A stretch of 64,000 bases of DNA from Pseudomonadota bacterium (GTDB taxonomy: Bacteria; Pseudomonadota; Alphaproteobacteria; Sphingomonadales; Sphingomonadaceae), in NCBI GenBank assembly GCA_023389105.1, contig JAEWEY010000004.1:682001-746000 (forward strand), read 5' to 3'. Each line of letters starts with the position of its first letter. Position 1 is the stretch's first letter. The notes under the pieces are model-generated. The model made no database searches. It was given only the letters and a program-made list of their open reading frames with translations, and was not told where the DNA came from. Made by a program: the position numbers and the translations under genes. This document shows positions 18,787 through 29,483 of the stretch, one piece after another.

Positions 18787-19445
18787 GCGGCCAACGCAGC
18801 CTCGGCCTGATAGAAGCTGAACGCATCGTCGATATCGTCAAAATGATGCAATTCGCCGCTCGAAAGAACCGCGGCACGCGTGCAATGCTCCCTTATGTAG
18901 CTCGCATGGTGAGACACGATAATCATTGCCCGCTCACCACGCTTCACGAAGAGCTCATGGGCGCATTTTTCATGAAATCGGGTGTCCCCAACTGCCACGA
19001 TCTCATCAATCAGAAAGCAGTCGAATTCGATAACCATTGAGATCGCGAATGCGAGACGCGCCCGCATACCCGATGAATAAGATTTGACCGGCTCGCGAAG
19101 ATACACGCCAAGTTCGGAAAAGCCTTCCACGAACTCGATTTTGTCTTCGGGATCAACGCCGTAGATCCGGCAGATGAAGCGAAGATTATCGAGACCAGTC
19201 AGCGAGCCCTGGAACGCTCCTCCAAACGCCAAAGGCCATGAAACGCTCATGTGACGCTCGACGTGGCCGCTTGTAGGGAATTCGGCCCCGCTGATGAGGC
19301 GTATCAGCGTCGATTTGCCGGCGCCATTGCGACCAAGGATCCCGATCCGCTCACCCGCTTCGACCGTCAGATCGACGTCACGAAGAACATGAACAGGGCC
19401 ACTTCGTGTCGGGTAAATCTTGTTCACCCCCGCCAGCTGGATCAT
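18783..19445 (-). CDS. kpsT: Capsule polysaccharide ABC exporter ATPase
   Basis: A 220-residue ATP-binding subunit of the KpsT/CtrD family. Walker A is [12 protein letters not shown], the signature motif is [15 protein letters not shown], and Walker B is [12 protein letters not shown]. It lacks the extra C-terminal carbohydrate-binding domain of Wzt, so it belongs to the group 2 capsule type. It powers export of finished polysaccharide across the inner membrane with KpsM. It has 4-bp overlaps with kpsM and the GT4 gene. Confidence 0.93.
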   Translation of the reverse strand: MIQLAGVNKIYPTRSGPVHVLRDVDLTVEAGERIGILGRNGAGKSTLIRLISGAEFPTSGHVERHMSVSWPLAFGGAFQGSLTGLDNLRFICRIYGVDPEDKIEFVEGFSELGVYLREPVKSYSSGMRARLAFAISMVIEFDCFLIDEIVAVGDTRFHEKCAHELFVKRGERAMIIVSHHASYIREHCTRAAVLSSGELHHFDDIDDAFSFYQAEAALAA

Positions 19446-20248
19446 TCGGGCACAACCACGCGGCTGACGCGAGCCACTTGCGACAGTGCGAGAATGGTGA
19501 TCGCGGTATTGATGATGGCCATATAGCTCATGTCATAATGGCTCACGACAGCGGACCCGAAATAGCCTTCCCGGATATATTCAACGCCATGAACCATCGG
19601 CAACAAGAGCACGAAATGCTGTCCGGCCGGCGGCAAGGCATCGACGATGAACGCGGCGCCCGATAGCGGGAAGAGTATATAAGAAATTGGATGCCATAGC
19701 TTTTCGACGGTTTCGGAGGTCTCCGATAATGCTCCCAGAAGTAAAGCGGTCGCCGCGCCGAACCAGGCGAGCATGAGCCAGCCGAACGCGATTTGCAGAA
19801 CGTCCTCTGGCGGGCCGAGCCAACCGATAAAGGTGAAAAACAGCACCAGGAACACAAAGGACATCGTCGCCCCCGCACCTTCCAGGATGAGACGCGCGCA
19901 ATAGATGTCGATGGGCCTGACGTTGCGATGATAAAGCAGGGACAGGTTTGGCGTGAGCGCCCCTATGCACCGGGCTGGCATGTTTCGCCAAAGCAGCACG
20001 CTGGAATAGCCAGTGACCGCAAAGGCCACGATCGGAAGATTTGATCCGTGCAAGGCTTTTGAAGCCGTCCAAAGCGCTGTCACGCCGAGCGTGAACATCA
20101 TCGGCTCCACGAACAGCCACAAAAAGCCGATGTTGTGCCGCCCGAAGCGGGTCATCATCTCACGCAGGACCAGTGCCCAAATTACGCGCCGCTCGACGCG
20201 CCACGATTCAAGCAGGCTTACCCCGGTACTATGTCGCTCAGTATTCAT
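19442..20248 (-). CDS. kpsM: Capsule polysaccharide ABC exporter permease
   Basis: A 268-residue ABC-2 type permease of the KpsM/CtrC family with about six hydrophobic segments. The family pattern [20 protein letters not shown] is seen near residue 30 and the C-terminal amphipathic [10 protein letters not shown] segment is present. It forms the membrane channel for polysaccharide export with KpsT. It overlaps kpsE by one base and kpsT by 4 bp. Confidence 0.93.
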   Translation of the reverse strand: MNTERHSTGVSLLESWRVERRVIWALVLREMMTRFGRHNIGFLWLFVEPMMFTLGVTALWTASKALHGSNLPIVAFAVTGYSSVLLWRNMPARCIGALTPNLSLLYHRNVRPIDIYCARLILEGAGATMSFVFLVLFFTFIGWLGPPEDVLQIAFGWLMLAWFGAATALLLGALSETSETVEKLWHPISYILFPLSGAAFIVDALPPAGQHFVLLLPMVHGVEYIREGYFGSAVVSHYDMSYMAIINTAITILALSQVARVSRVVVPE

Positions 20249-21393
20249 TAGCCGTGATGTTCCCGCACTCCAGCGAGCAGCATCTTCATGATCGCCCAGG
20301 CAACCAGCCCCAGCACGAAAGTTGCAAAAATTCCGCGCAAGCGTCGAGGTTCCAGCGCCTCGTCAGGAATGCTTGGTTGAGCGATACGCTCGACGTAGGC
20401 CTGCTTACGCCTTGCCTCGGCGCGCGCATCCTGGAGGGACGCCATCGCCGCTGCCAATCGCTTGTCCGCAAAGTCGCGCTCAAGCTGAAGCCGCTGGTAA
20501 CGAGCAGCAGTGGCGGAAAGTGACCGACGGTTGCCGGCCACCAGGCCTAGCTGCCGATTGATTTCCCGAGAAAGGCCCGCCACCCGCACCCGCAAGATCG
20601 GTATCTGTGGGTTCTCGGGCGCCATCGCCTGTAGCTGCAGAATCTGCATCCGCGCACCAATCAATTCGTCTTGGAGCTTGGAGATCATCTGCAGCTGGAC
20701 TGCCGCCTGCTTCTCGGGGTCGATGATGCCACTAGCGTTGCGGAATTGAGCGAGCTCCTGCGCGGCGCCTTGCGAAGCACGTTGCGCATCTTCGACCTCA
20801 CGCTCGGACAAGGAGACAACGTCCGACCTTCCGCGCCGATTGAGCCGGTTGACGGTATCTTCCGCCAGGGCAAGCAGCTGTTGATTGAAGCGCTGAGCAT
20901 CCCCCGGCGTATATGCCCGCACAGTCAGCGCCGTTATGCCGGATGTCGTGTCGTATTCGACCTGAACCTTTTTTCGGAAGTAGCTAAAAAGATCCTCGAA
21001 GGATCCATCCACTCCGAGCGGGTTGAACCGATCGACAATCGAAATTGCGCCATTCCCATAGGCGCGCGCGACAGCTTGGTCGCGGTTGAGAGCACGCAAC
21101 GCATCGCGGGACTGGATGTATTCATCGGCAGCGTAGATCTCGTCACCGGCGTTCGAAAATCCGGCAGCAGACTTCAAAAGAATACCCAAGCCCGAAGCTG
21201 ATGGCTTATCGGGACTACGTACAACGAAGCGAGATTCTGAAACGTAGACGTTCGACGCCATCAGACCGAAGTAGATGATCGCTACCGACGTCGGAATTAT
21301 GACCGCGACGAGAAGCAGCCAATCTACCCTTGGAAGCTGCTTGCGACTGCGCAACGAGTCTACCGACTCTTTCAAACCTGAAACCTGATACAC
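20248..21393 (-). CDS. kpsE: Capsule polysaccharide export inner-membrane protein
   Basis: A 381-residue KpsE/CtrB polysaccharide co-polymerase-like protein. A transmembrane helix lies at about residues 24-44, followed by a periplasmic coiled-coil region rich in Gln, Arg and Glu (residues 190-330), and a second helix at about 355-375 near the C terminus. It links the KpsMT exporter to an outer-membrane channel. It is the first gene of the long leftward operon. No KpsD/Wza outer-membrane gene is present in the window. Confidence 0.9.
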   Translation of the reverse strand: MYQVSGLKESVDSLRSRKQLPRVDWLLLVAVIIPTSVAIIYFGLMASNVYVSESRFVVRSPDKPSASGLGILLKSAAGFSNAGDEIYAADEYIQSRDALRALNRDQAVARAYGNGAISIVDRFNPLGVDGSFEDLFSYFRKKVQVEYDTTSGITALTVRAYTPGDAQRFNQQLLALAEDTVNRLNRRGRSDVVSLSEREVEDAQRASQGAAQELAQFRNASGIIDPEKQAAVQLQMISKLQDELIGARMQILQLQAMAPENPQIPILRVRVAGLSREINRQLGLVAGNRRSLSATAARYQRLQLERDFADKRLAAAMASLQDARAEARRKQAYVERIAQPSIPDEALEPRRLRGIFATFVLGLVAWAIMKMLLAGVREHHG

Positions 21394-21906
21394 GTTTATA
21401 GAGGCCTCTTTAGAACCAGCTATGCCACATGATGATCTTCCGCGTTAGCCTTGCACGCCAGACCGCCTTGCCGAACATTCATCCACGATGGGATCGCGTA
21501 TCGTACATGCAAAATGTCGTGAACGCGCAAGAATTTAGGCGTAGCCCCCTTTGCCGCCAGCACATGGTTCGTCAAGCGATGCAGGGCAACCAGGGCAAAT
21601 AGTCCCATGTTGCGCGCCAGCAACACCATGCGTCGAATTTCTGCCTGCACGCGGAACCGACGGCCCAATCCTGCGTCTCGTGCCCCGTGGGTGGTGTTTG
21701 GTAAGCGCCTCGCTTAGGGAGGAATTGGGTGCCCTTGGTGCCAAAAATTCGACCGACGGTGTCGGTTTCGCTTTTGCAACAAAAGCGTTGCTGCTAATGA
21801 ACTGGGAGGTCACTTCTAAATCAACTTGAAGGCTCGCATTGAATACGCATTAAGTTCTTATTTACTTCACAACAACAAAAGTCAGTTCAGTAGAAAGGGG
21901 TTACAT
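21394..21906. other. Intergenic region with two hairpins between kpsE and an OmpA-like gene
   Basis: This 513-bp region holds no convincing gene; open frames on both strands lack family resemblance and ribosome-binding sites. It must contain the divergent promoters for the kpsE operon and the outer-membrane protein gene. Two neighbouring hairpins are visible: CCGAC/GTCGG at 21753-21765, and CGCTTTTG/CAAAAGCG at 21769-21787 (8-bp perfect stem, 3-nt loop). They could form a terminator-like or mRNA-stabilising element. The 80 bp before the porin gene are AT-rich. Confidence 0.5.
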
Positions 21907-22686
<780 letters not shown>

Positions 22687-22711
22687 CTCGTTAGAGTTGG
22701 CAAGAAATTGG

Positions 22712-22739
22712 GGCGGGCCTTCGGGTCCGCCTCTTTTTT
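22712..22739 (+). terminator. Intrinsic terminator after the OmpA-like gene
   Basis: An 8-bp stem GGCGGGCC / GGTCCGCC (one G-U pair) closes on a TTCG tetraloop and is followed by TCTTTTTT. It lies 25 bp after the stop codon of the outer-membrane protein gene and before the convergent end of rmlD. This is a strong rho-independent terminator for the plus strand. Confidence 0.92.
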
Positions 22740-22751
22740 ATGCGAGCAATG

Positions 22752-23624
22752 CTAGGATGCTTCGGCTGAAAGCGCTTGAATGACGGTCCGCAAAGACGTT
22801 TCCCATTCGGGCATCCCAAACCCGAAATCGTCGCGAAATTTGTTAGAACAGAGAATCGATCTTTGAGGCCGGCGGGCGCGGGTTGGCCATTCATCCGTTG
22901 CGATCGGATCGACGGAAACGCTGGGCAATCCAATGGCCGCGCACTGCGCCATTATCTCCCGCGCGAATTCAAACCAGCTCGCCGAGCCGGTTCCAACCAG
23001 GTGGTAGGTCTTGCCCCACGCTTCAGAGCGGATCATCCGCAGCAATCCTTCTGCAATGTCCAGGGCCGAAGTCGGATTTCCAAGCTGATCGGCGACGACG
23101 CGCAAACGATCGCGGACTTTAGCTGCATTCATGATCGACTTGACGAAATTCTGTCCGAAAGGGCTGTAAACCCACGCTGTCCGGACGATGAAGTGTTCTG
23201 GGTTGGCCGCCCTCACCCGCTGCTCTCCCTCCAGCTTGCTCTCCCCGTAGGCCCCAAGAGCCCTCGTAGGATCGTCTTCAAGGTAGGGTCTCGTCTGTTG
23301 ACCGTCGAAAACATAATCCGTTGAGATTTGGATCACACGGGCCCCAGCGATGGCGGAGGCGGCGGCAACGGCTTCCGCGCCAAGAGCGTTGATTTGAAAG
23401 GCGAGGTCCGGTTCGTCCTCTGCACGATCGACGGCAGTATAGGCGGCCGCATTGATGACGACGTCTGGAGCCGCCTCGACGATCGTCGCTCGAACGGTCT
23501 CAGGGTTCCCAAGGTCAAAGGTCGGTCGACCGGCGAAAACCAGTTCGAGATCCTCACGATCAATTGCCAGCGTTCGAATGCTCTGAGCGATTTGCCCCTC
23601 ACTGCCGGTGATGAGGACTTTCAT
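22752..23624 (-). CDS. rfbD: dTDP-4-dehydrorhamnose reductase
   Basis: A RmlD short-chain reductase, the last step of dTDP-L-rhamnose synthesis. The N terminus MKVLITGSEGQIAQSIRTL carries the nucleotide-binding motif, STDYVFDG is the RmlD substrate segment, and YGESKLEGE holds the catalytic Tyr and Lys. The frame is open to an ATG at 23678, which overlaps the HlyD gene by 11 bp, but the family N terminus starts at the ATG at 23624 (290 aa), so that is preferred. No clear ribosome-binding site decides the matter. It is separated from rmlCBA by about 15 kb and downstream of the secretion genes. Confidence 0.9.
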   Translation of the reverse strand: MKVLITGSEGQIAQSIRTLAIDREDLELVFAGRPTFDLGNPETVRATIVEAAPDVVINAAAYTAVDRAEDEPDLAFQINALGAEAVAAASAIAGARVIQISTDYVFDGQQTRPYLEDDPTRALGAYGESKLEGEQRVRAANPEHFIVRTAWVYSPFGQNFVKSIMNAAKVRDRLRVVADQLGNPTSALDIAEGLLRMIRSEAWGKTYHLVGTGSASWFEFAREIMAQCAAIGLPSVSVDPIATDEWPTRARRPQRSILCSNKFRDDFGFGMPEWETSLRTVIQALSAEAS

Positions 23625-23667
23625 CGGCGTCTGCACTTTATCTTGGCCCAGTAGGTATGGATCCCAC

Positions 23668-25011
23668 TCAATCCTCATGTCCCGAGCGCCACAGCGCCCC
23701 AGCCAGCGGCTCGAGCAGGTATTGCAGGGCCGTGCGCTTACGAACCGTCAGCACCGCTTCGATAGGAAGGCCGGGGCGCAATTCGCCATTGCCTAGCACC
23801 GAGCGAACGCGGTTAAGCTCCGCCTCCGGGACGACGAGCTCGACGCGGAAGTAGGAGCGGCCCGTCTTCTCGTCCGTGAAACTGTCGGCCGAAACCGTGC
23901 GCACCGAGCCCGTGATCAAAGGAAGCGTCCGGTTGTGCACGCTAGCGAAGCGGATCTGGGCCTTCTGCCCCTCGTAAACGTCATCGGCGTCCGTCGGGCT
24001 GAGTTGGGCCTGGATGACAAGTTCCTTGCCGTCCGGGACGATGTCCATCAGCTTCTGGCCAGGCGATACAACGCCGCCGACAGTGAAGACTTGCAGCCCT
24101 ACCACCTGGCCCGTGGCCGGCGCCCGGACCTGCGAATGCTGGAGCTGCTCGCGTGTTGCCACCAGCTTCGGAAGCGTTTCGGACAGCTTGCTCTGCGTGT
24201 CCTTCAGATCGTTTTCGATTTGCGTCAGGCGGTCGCTGCTGACGCTTAAGGACTGCATCCGCGTTTCGCCGATGCCCTGCCCTGCTCGCGCATATTCCGC
24301 CACCATTTGCGCTTCCTGGCCCTGCAGCTCAGCCTGAGCGCGCTCCAGTGCCCGCACGCGGTTCATCGACGCGAACCCCTTTTCGGCGACGGATTTTAAG
24401 CCGGCCAGTTCTTCGGCAATCAGCCTCTGCTGCTCCCGCAGGGACTGGCGCTGCTTAACATAGCCGCCTTGCTGTTCGCCAAGCTGCTTGGCACGCTGGC
24501 CGAGCACCGACTGCTGCGCGGACACCGATCCTGAACGGGCGCGCATTTCCGATCGCTGCATCGCCAGGACCTGCATGGCCATATCGCGATCCTGAGGATT
24601 TAGGGACGAAAATTCCGGGGGCGCGGCGAAGTCGCGCTGCCCCGTCCGCTCAGCCATCAGCCGGGCGCGCTGCGCCAGCAAGGTCAGATAGTCGCTGGTT
24701 AAGGCGCGCTCGGATGCTTTCAGTTCCGGCGCCGAGAGTTCGATCAGCACATCGCCTGCTTTCACGTGCTGGCCTTCCCGCACATTGATGGCGGTGATCA
24801 CGCCACCGTCGCGATGCTGCACGCTCTGCCGGTTTCCGGCGACTGCGATTTGTCCCACCGCCGTTACGCCCGCATCGAGCGGAACAAGAGCAGCCCAGCC
24901 GAGGAATATGACGAAGAAAGCCACGGCAATGATGGTGCCGAGGCGGATGTCGCGGCTGGGATCGCCCCCGATTGTCTCCGGACCAGCAGGAAGGATGAGG
25001 GTCTCACTCAC
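23668..25011 (-). CDS. Type I secretion periplasmic adaptor (HlyD family)
   Basis: A 447-residue membrane-fusion protein. One transmembrane helix lies at about residues 27-46, followed by a lipoyl-like segment, a long coiled-coil hairpin (about residues 90-290, with several Gln-Gln-rich heptads), and a C-terminal beta domain with the signature RTVSADSFTDEKTGRSYFRV. It bridges the ABC exporter and a TolC-type outer-membrane channel. It overlaps the ABC exporter by 4 bp. The likely cargoes are the two RTX/FG-GAP proteins next door. A TolC partner is not in the window. Confidence 0.92.
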   Translation of the reverse strand: MSETLILPAGPETIGGDPSRDIRLGTIIAVAFFVIFLGWAALVPLDAGVTAVGQIAVAGNRQSVQHRDGGVITAINVREGQHVKAGDVLIELSAPELKASERALTSDYLTLLAQRARLMAERTGQRDFAAPPEFSSLNPQDRDMAMQVLAMQRSEMRARSGSVSAQQSVLGQRAKQLGEQQGGYVKQRQSLREQQRLIAEELAGLKSVAEKGFASMNRVRALERAQAELQGQEAQMVAEYARAGQGIGETRMQSLSVSSDRLTQIENDLKDTQSKLSETLPKLVATREQLQHSQVRAPATGQVVGLQVFTVGGVVSPGQKLMDIVPDGKELVIQAQLSPTDADDVYEGQKAQIRFASVHNRTLPLITGSVRTVSADSFTDEKTGRSYFRVELVVPEAELNRVRSVLGNGELRPGLPIEAVLTVRKRTALQYLLEPLAGALWRSGHED

Positions 25012-26822
25012 GCGGCATTCTCCGCCTTCGACTTCTGCGGTGCGGCCAAGCGGCGAACGATAGCGCCCGACGGGCCCATCATCTGCGGCCGACCTTCTTC
25101 AAGGACGAGCAGATCGTCGGCGGCTTCGACGACCGACCGGCGATGGGCGATGACGATGACGGTCGCGCCTCGTGCCTTCGCGCGGGTCAGCGCGCTGATC
25201 AGCGCGGTCTCCCCCGCATTGTCGAGAAAAGCATTGGGTTCGTCGAGGACGAGCACGGTGGGAACGCCATACAAAGCGCGCGCGAGGGCAATGCGCTGCG
25301 CCTGTCCCAGCGACAGCCCCGCCCCCATCAGGCCTAGCCGCGCCTCGTAAGCGCCAGGCAGTTGCAGGATGAGTTCGTGCACGCCGGCTTCCTTCGCGGC
25401 CTCTATCACCGCCGCATCGACCGCCGAGGCTTCTTCTGCAGTTGCGGGCCGAGCAAAGCGCGAGATGTTTTCCTTGATCGTCCCTTCGAATAAGGACGGT
25501 TCCTGGGACATGTAGCCAATGAAACGACCAAGCTCGGACGGGTCCCAATCGGTTAGGCGCGCGCTGTCCAGCCTCACGGCTCCCAGCGCCGGTTGGATGG
25601 CACCGACGAGCACCTTCCCCAGAGTCGATTTGCCCGAGCCGTTCGCACCGATGATTCCCAGGATTTTCCCCGGACCGGCGCGGAACGACAGGCCGATGAG
25701 GATGGTCCGCCCGTCGCCGCCGCGCACGCCCACATTTTCGACCTCGATATGCCCTTCAGGCCGCGGGAGTGCCGTGTAAGCGCGCTGATTATCGAGGTGG
25801 GAAAGCACGTCTGACAGCCGATGCACCGCGGCGCGGACTGTCGCCAGGGCTGACCAGCCCCCGATAATGGCTTCGATCGGCGCCAATGCGCGGCTGAGCA
25901 GGATCGAAGAGGCGATGATCGCACCCGCGGAAATATAGCCGGCGATGGCCAACAACGCGCCAAGCCCCAGCGCGGCCGATTGCACAAACATGCGGAAGAA
26001 CTTGCTGGTCGCGGTCAGTCGACCGCCGACAAGTTGTGCATCGACCATATGCGCGAGCGCAATGCGCCGCCGGTCCAGCTGGCGCGCGACCATGGCGCCC
26101 GTCATTCCGAGGCCGCGAACCGTTGAACCCTGCATAGCTGCCGCCTGCTGTGTATTTTGCGCGGCGGCCATCGCGGTTGTGGCGATTTCCATTTTCGCCT
26201 GCGTTGCCCGTTGGTTCGACCAGGCGAGTGTCACCAGCAGAATGGCCGAGACCACCGCCATGACACCGATCCAGAAGTGCAGCATGAAAGCCACGAGCAA
26301 AAAGACCGGAGTCCAGGGAGCGTCGAACATCGCCGCGATTACAGGCGTTCCGATCGTCTGACGAATCGTGTCGAAATCGCGCATCGCCTGTGCGGTGTTG
26401 CGCGTATCGCTGCGCATCATTTGCTCAAGGATTCGGGGTGCCAGCATGGAGTCCACGCGCTCGCTCGCCCGAACGAGCAGTCGGGCGCGGACCATGTCGA
26501 GGGCAGACATCGCAATCAGGGCGAAGGCCAATGCGATGGTCACGAACAGCAGGGTGGTCTTCCCCGCAGTCGGGACCACCCGGTCGTAGACCTGAAGCAT
26601 ATAAATCGTCGGCGCGAGGTAGAGGACGTTGATCAGCAGGCTGAACACGGCCGCTGCCACGAAGTGACGCCGGCACTGCTGAAGCGCGTCCGCTAGGGGA
26701 GCTGGCACTTCGCCGCCGATCAATCTTTGCACGAGTTTAGCCACGCTGCTCCTGGATAATCTTGTCGGCACGGGCGACAGTATCGAACCCTGCTCCCTAT
26801 CAATTCGCGCGTTAACGCTCAC
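25008..26822 (-). CDS. Type I secretion ABC transporter (PrtD-like)
   Basis: A 604-residue half-transporter of the PrtD/AprD type. About six membrane segments lie in residues 55-320. The ATPase domain has Walker A GANGSGKST near residue 395, signature LSLGQAQR instead of LSGGQ, and Walker B VLVLDEPNA. It lacks the C39 peptidase-like N-terminal domain of HlyB, which fits exporters of RTX proteases with uncleaved C-terminal signals. Its 3' end overlaps the HlyD-like gene by 4 bp. The secreted metalloprotease at 29484-31961 is the natural substrate candidate. Confidence 0.93.
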   Translation of the reverse strand: MSVNARIDREQGSILSPVPTRLSRSSVAKLVQRLIGGEVPAPLADALQQCRRHFVAAAVFSLLINVLYLAPTIYMLQVYDRVVPTAGKTTLLFVTIALAFALIAMSALDMVRARLLVRASERVDSMLAPRILEQMMRSDTRNTAQAMRDFDTIRQTIGTPVIAAMFDAPWTPVFLLVAFMLHFWIGVMAVVSAILLVTLAWSNQRATQAKMEIATTAMAAAQNTQQAAAMQGSTVRGLGMTGAMVARQLDRRRIALAHMVDAQLVGGRLTATSKFFRMFVQSAALGLGALLAIAGYISAGAIIASSILLSRALAPIEAIIGGWSALATVRAAVHRLSDVLSHLDNQRAYTALPRPEGHIEVENVGVRGGDGRTILIGLSFRAGPGKILGIIGANGSGKSTLGKVLVGAIQPALGAVRLDSARLTDWDPSELGRFIGYMSQEPSLFEGTIKENISRFARPATAEEASAVDAAVIEAAKEAGVHELILQLPGAYEARLGLMGAGLSLGQAQRIALARALYGVPTVLVLDEPNAFLDNAGETALISALTRAKARGATVIVIAHRRSVVEAADDLLVLEEGRPQMMGPSGAIVRRLAAPQKSKAENAA

Positions 26823-27027
26823 TGTCCTCGCGATGATCTTGGTTCATGTCAAAATGGGACAACTTCGGACCTGTCGTTGTGGGATAAAGAGCACAGTTTA
26901 CACGATTTTCCTATAAGCGGTCCGGACGCGGGATATTTCGCCGCCCATTGCCGTTGGGCCGTTGGGCGGGGAGTTTCCCGTCAAGGTTTGCGTAACCGGC
27001 CGCGTGCCGGCTGTAGAGAGGGCAAGC

Positions 27028-28368
27028 ATGACAATTTACACGGGTGACGCCGGCAACAACACGCTCACCGGCTCGTCGGGTGACGATTTTATCGACGGTC
27101 GCGAAGGCAATGACACATTAGATGGCGGCGCCGGTAACGACATCCTGGTTGGTGGTCCAGGCGCCGACATCCTTACCGGCGGCACGGGGGCCGACACCTT
27201 CCGCGGCACGGCTGCCGATATGAATGGCGATCACATCACCGATTTCCTGATCGGCGATCGCATTCAATTTCTTGATCTGACCTTAGCCGACGCGCAGAAC
27301 CTGCGGACGGAAGGCAATACCCTGTATTATACTGGGGGGTCGTTGCAGATCGACAATCTGGGCCCGGGTCGCTTCGTCGTGCGCGAGATTAGCGGCGGCG
27401 GACTTGAGATCAGACTCCAGGAGGCTTCGCATAATGATTTCAACGGCGATGGGCACAGCGACATCCTTCTGCGCGACAGTGCAGGTCGGATCACGAACTG
27501 GCTCAGCGATGAAAACGGCGCGTTTCATCAGAATAGCGCCAACATTTTCGCCAACGTTCCTACTGATTGGAAAGTCGTCGGAACCGGCGACTTCAATGGA
27601 GATGGGATTCTCGACATTCTTTGGCGCCACGACGGTGGCGTGCTGACCGACTGGCTTGGAACAGACACGGGCGGCTTCACTGCGAATAGCAACAACCTTT
27701 TCGCGTCCGTTCCCACGGATTGGAAAGTCGTCGGCGTTGGTGATTTCAACGGCGACGGAAAAAGCGACATCGTCTGGCGGAACGAGAGCGGGGCGCTGAC
27801 AAACTGGTTGGCCACTACCAATGGCGCATTTATGGCCAATGATGCGAACGTGCTCGCCAGTGTGCCGGTAGATTGGAAGATTGCCGGCACAGGTGATTTT
27901 AACGGCGATGGTCTCACGGACATCTTGTGGCGCAACGATTCCGGTGCGGTCACGAATTGGCTGGCCACGGCGACCGGCGGTTACACCGCCAACGACTCCA
28001 ACGTGTTGGCGAGCGTGCCGAACGATTGGAAAATCGTCGGGACCGGTGACTTCAATGGCGATGCGATCGACGACATCCTCTGGCGCCACGACGGCGGCGT
28101 CGTGACGACATGGCTCGGCACGAGCACCGGGGGGTATGTCGCGAATGAAGCCGCCGGCGCGTCAGTTGCCGTGCCATTGGACTGGACGGTAGCCAGCATT
28201 GGCGATTTCAACGGCGATGCAATTGATGACGTCCTTTGGCGTAACAATAACAACGGCACGATCACCGATTGGTTAGGTACGACTCAAGGGACGTTTACGG
28301 ACAATTCGGCAGCAGCTTGGACGACGGCGGCCGATAACAGCTGGCACGTCCAGGATCCGTTCTTTTAG
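27028..28368 (+). CDS. RTX and FG-GAP/VCBS repeat secreted protein
   Basis: A 446-residue protein. The ATG at 27028 is preferred over one at 26962 because AGAGAGGG precedes it and the glycine-rich repeats begin at once (GNNTLTGSSGDDFIDG). Residues 5-60 are RTX nonapeptide calcium-binding repeats. Residues 60-135 are the usual post-RTX domain. Residues 137-440 contain six FG-GAP-like repeats starting DFNGDG or DFNGDA, and the C terminus is SWHVQDPFF. There is no N-terminal signal peptide, as expected for type I secretion. No enzyme domain is visible; adhesion or matrix binding is possible. Confidence 0.87.
   Translation: MTIYTGDAGNNTLTGSSGDDFIDGREGNDTLDGGAGNDILVGGPGADILTGGTGADTFRGTAADMNGDHITDFLIGDRIQFLDLTLADAQNLRTEGNTLYYTGGSLQIDNLGPGRFVVREISGGGLEIRLQEASHNDFNGDGHSDILLRDSAGRITNWLSDENGAFHQNSANIFANVPTDWKVVGTGDFNGDGILDILWRHDGGVLTDWLGTDTGGFTANSNNLFASVPTDWKVVGVGDFNGDGKSDIVWRNESGALTNWLATTNGAFMANDANVLASVPVDWKIAGTGDFNGDGLTDILWRNDSGAVTNWLATATGGYTANDSNVLASVPNDWKIVGTGDFNGDAIDDILWRHDGGVVTTWLGTSTGGYVANEAAGASVAVPLDWTVASIGDFNGDAIDDVLWRNNNNGTITDWLGTTQGTFTDNSAAAWTTAADNSWHVQDPFF
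27436..28340 (+). repeat. Six tandem FG-GAP-like coding repeats
   Basis: Six repeats of about 50 codons each begin with DFNGDG or DFNGDA and continue with the pattern DILWR, then TNWL or TDWL, then VPTDWK. The DNA copies share long near-identical stretches such as the codons for DFNGDG. They match the six repeats in the protease gene on the opposite strand, so the two genes hold inverted homologous blocks about 1.1 kb apart. Confidence 0.85.
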
Positions 28369-28376
28369 GAGCTTAG

Positions 28377-28406
28377 AGGGCAGCACCCTACATGGGGTGC
28401 TGCCCT
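28377..28406. terminator. Long hairpin between convergent genes
   Basis: A perfect 12-bp stem AGGGCAGCACCC / GGGTGCTGCCCT with a 6-nt loop lies between the stop of the RTX protein gene and the stop of the convergent methyltransferase gene. GCTT/AAGC can extend the stem past a 2-nt bulge. Neither strand has a long T tract, so it is a bidirectional hairpin more than a classical intrinsic terminator. Confidence 0.65.
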
Positions 28407-29439
28407 AAGCTTCGCGGGTGTGCCCGCGATACTTCAATTCGGCGCCATAGAACCGCAGACGCCCAGGGAAGCTGGGACCATTCAAGGCGATACGAAATTC
28501 GTGCCTGGCGTCCGGCACGTCGTTGAAGAATTCCAATGTCACCCGGCCCGTGCGAAGTTGGGCCGCGCCACCTTCCCCCTCCAGGATCAGATTGGCCAAA
28601 CTTTCAGTTTCGTCACGGCCAACATCGATGACGATCGAATGGGCCAAGCTTTGGTCGTCACCAAGGTTGAGAGCTTCCAGAACCAAGGTCACCGAATATT
28701 TTCCGGGCCGCAGACGCACATACGGGCCCCAGACCCAGAATGACGGCGCATTGGAAAAGTCTGTCTCTACCCACCAATCCGTATCCTTGGCCGGCGCGAA
28801 CTCGTTGGCGCGGTAGAACCGCGACGAACCGTCCTCATTATCCCAATGCGGCTGAGCAATCTTTTCCAGGACGAGCTCGATTTCGAAGCAGCCGACGGCC
28901 GGATCGAGCGGCGCGATCGAGTAATCATATCCGCAGTCGTTGTCGGCCAAATGTCTGACCCTGTACGAATTAGCAGGCAGCGAGGACTCGACTTCGGCCA
29001 GCAATGACCCGGCAGTGTAAAAACGTTTGTGGTCGAGATTCCATGCGGACGGCAGATCGTCGCGCTTTTCGAACAGATGCTTGTGCGGGACCACGATGAT
29101 CATGTGCCCCCCGACTTTCAGGACGCGGTGCCATTCCCGAAGCGCGCCTGCATAGTCCGCGATGTGCTCAAAGCAGTGGCTGCTGTAGACGGCGTCCTGG
29201 CTTTCGGTCGCGAACGGCAACGTGATGCCATCGTACCCAGGGAAGTCCTTGTCGATGCCCGTGGCCTGCGGAACGATCGGCTGGCCATCCCCCTCGTGAC
29301 CCGCGAAACCGATGTCCAAAACAGCAGGGCCGGAAAGAAAACGCGCGAAAAATCCGTTTTCGATTTTGGCTTTGTAGGACTTCTGGCTCTCCAGGCCTAC
29401 TTTGCGTGACGGGTCAATCAACATGCTGAAATTCCTCAT
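28405..29439 (-). CDS. SAM-dependent methyltransferase with WGPY beta-domain
   Basis: A 344-residue two-domain protein. Residues 35-205 are a class I methyltransferase: LDIGFAGHEGD (motif I), DKDFPGYDGITLPF, SSHCFEHI, and DHKRFYTAGSLLAEVE. It is paralogous to the methyltransferase at 7633-8511. Residues 225-340 form a beta-rich domain beginning FWVWGPYVRLRPGKYSV and ending FPGRLRFYGAEL, the same domain found in the 496-residue GT9 fusion. It lies between the two secreted repeat proteins. A polysaccharide-modifying role is inferred from the shared domain, with the second domain perhaps binding glycan. Confidence 0.82.
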   Translation of the reverse strand: MRNFSMLIDPSRKVGLESQKSYKAKIENGFFARFLSGPAVLDIGFAGHEGDGQPIVPQATGIDKDFPGYDGITLPFATESQDAVYSSHCFEHIADYAGALREWHRVLKVGGHMIIVVPHKHLFEKRDDLPSAWNLDHKRFYTAGSLLAEVESSLPANSYRVRHLADNDCGYDYSIAPLDPAVGCFEIELVLEKIAQPHWDNEDGSSRFYRANEFAPAKDTDWWVETDFSNAPSFWVWGPYVRLRPGKYSVTLVLEALNLGDDQSLAHSIVIDVGRDETESLANLILEGEGGAAQLRTGRVTLEFFNDVPDARHEFRIALNGPSFPGRLRFYGAELKYRGHTREA

Positions 29440-29483
29440 ACCGCAACGCGGCGCAGGTCAAGATTCAGCAGGACCGATCGGCG

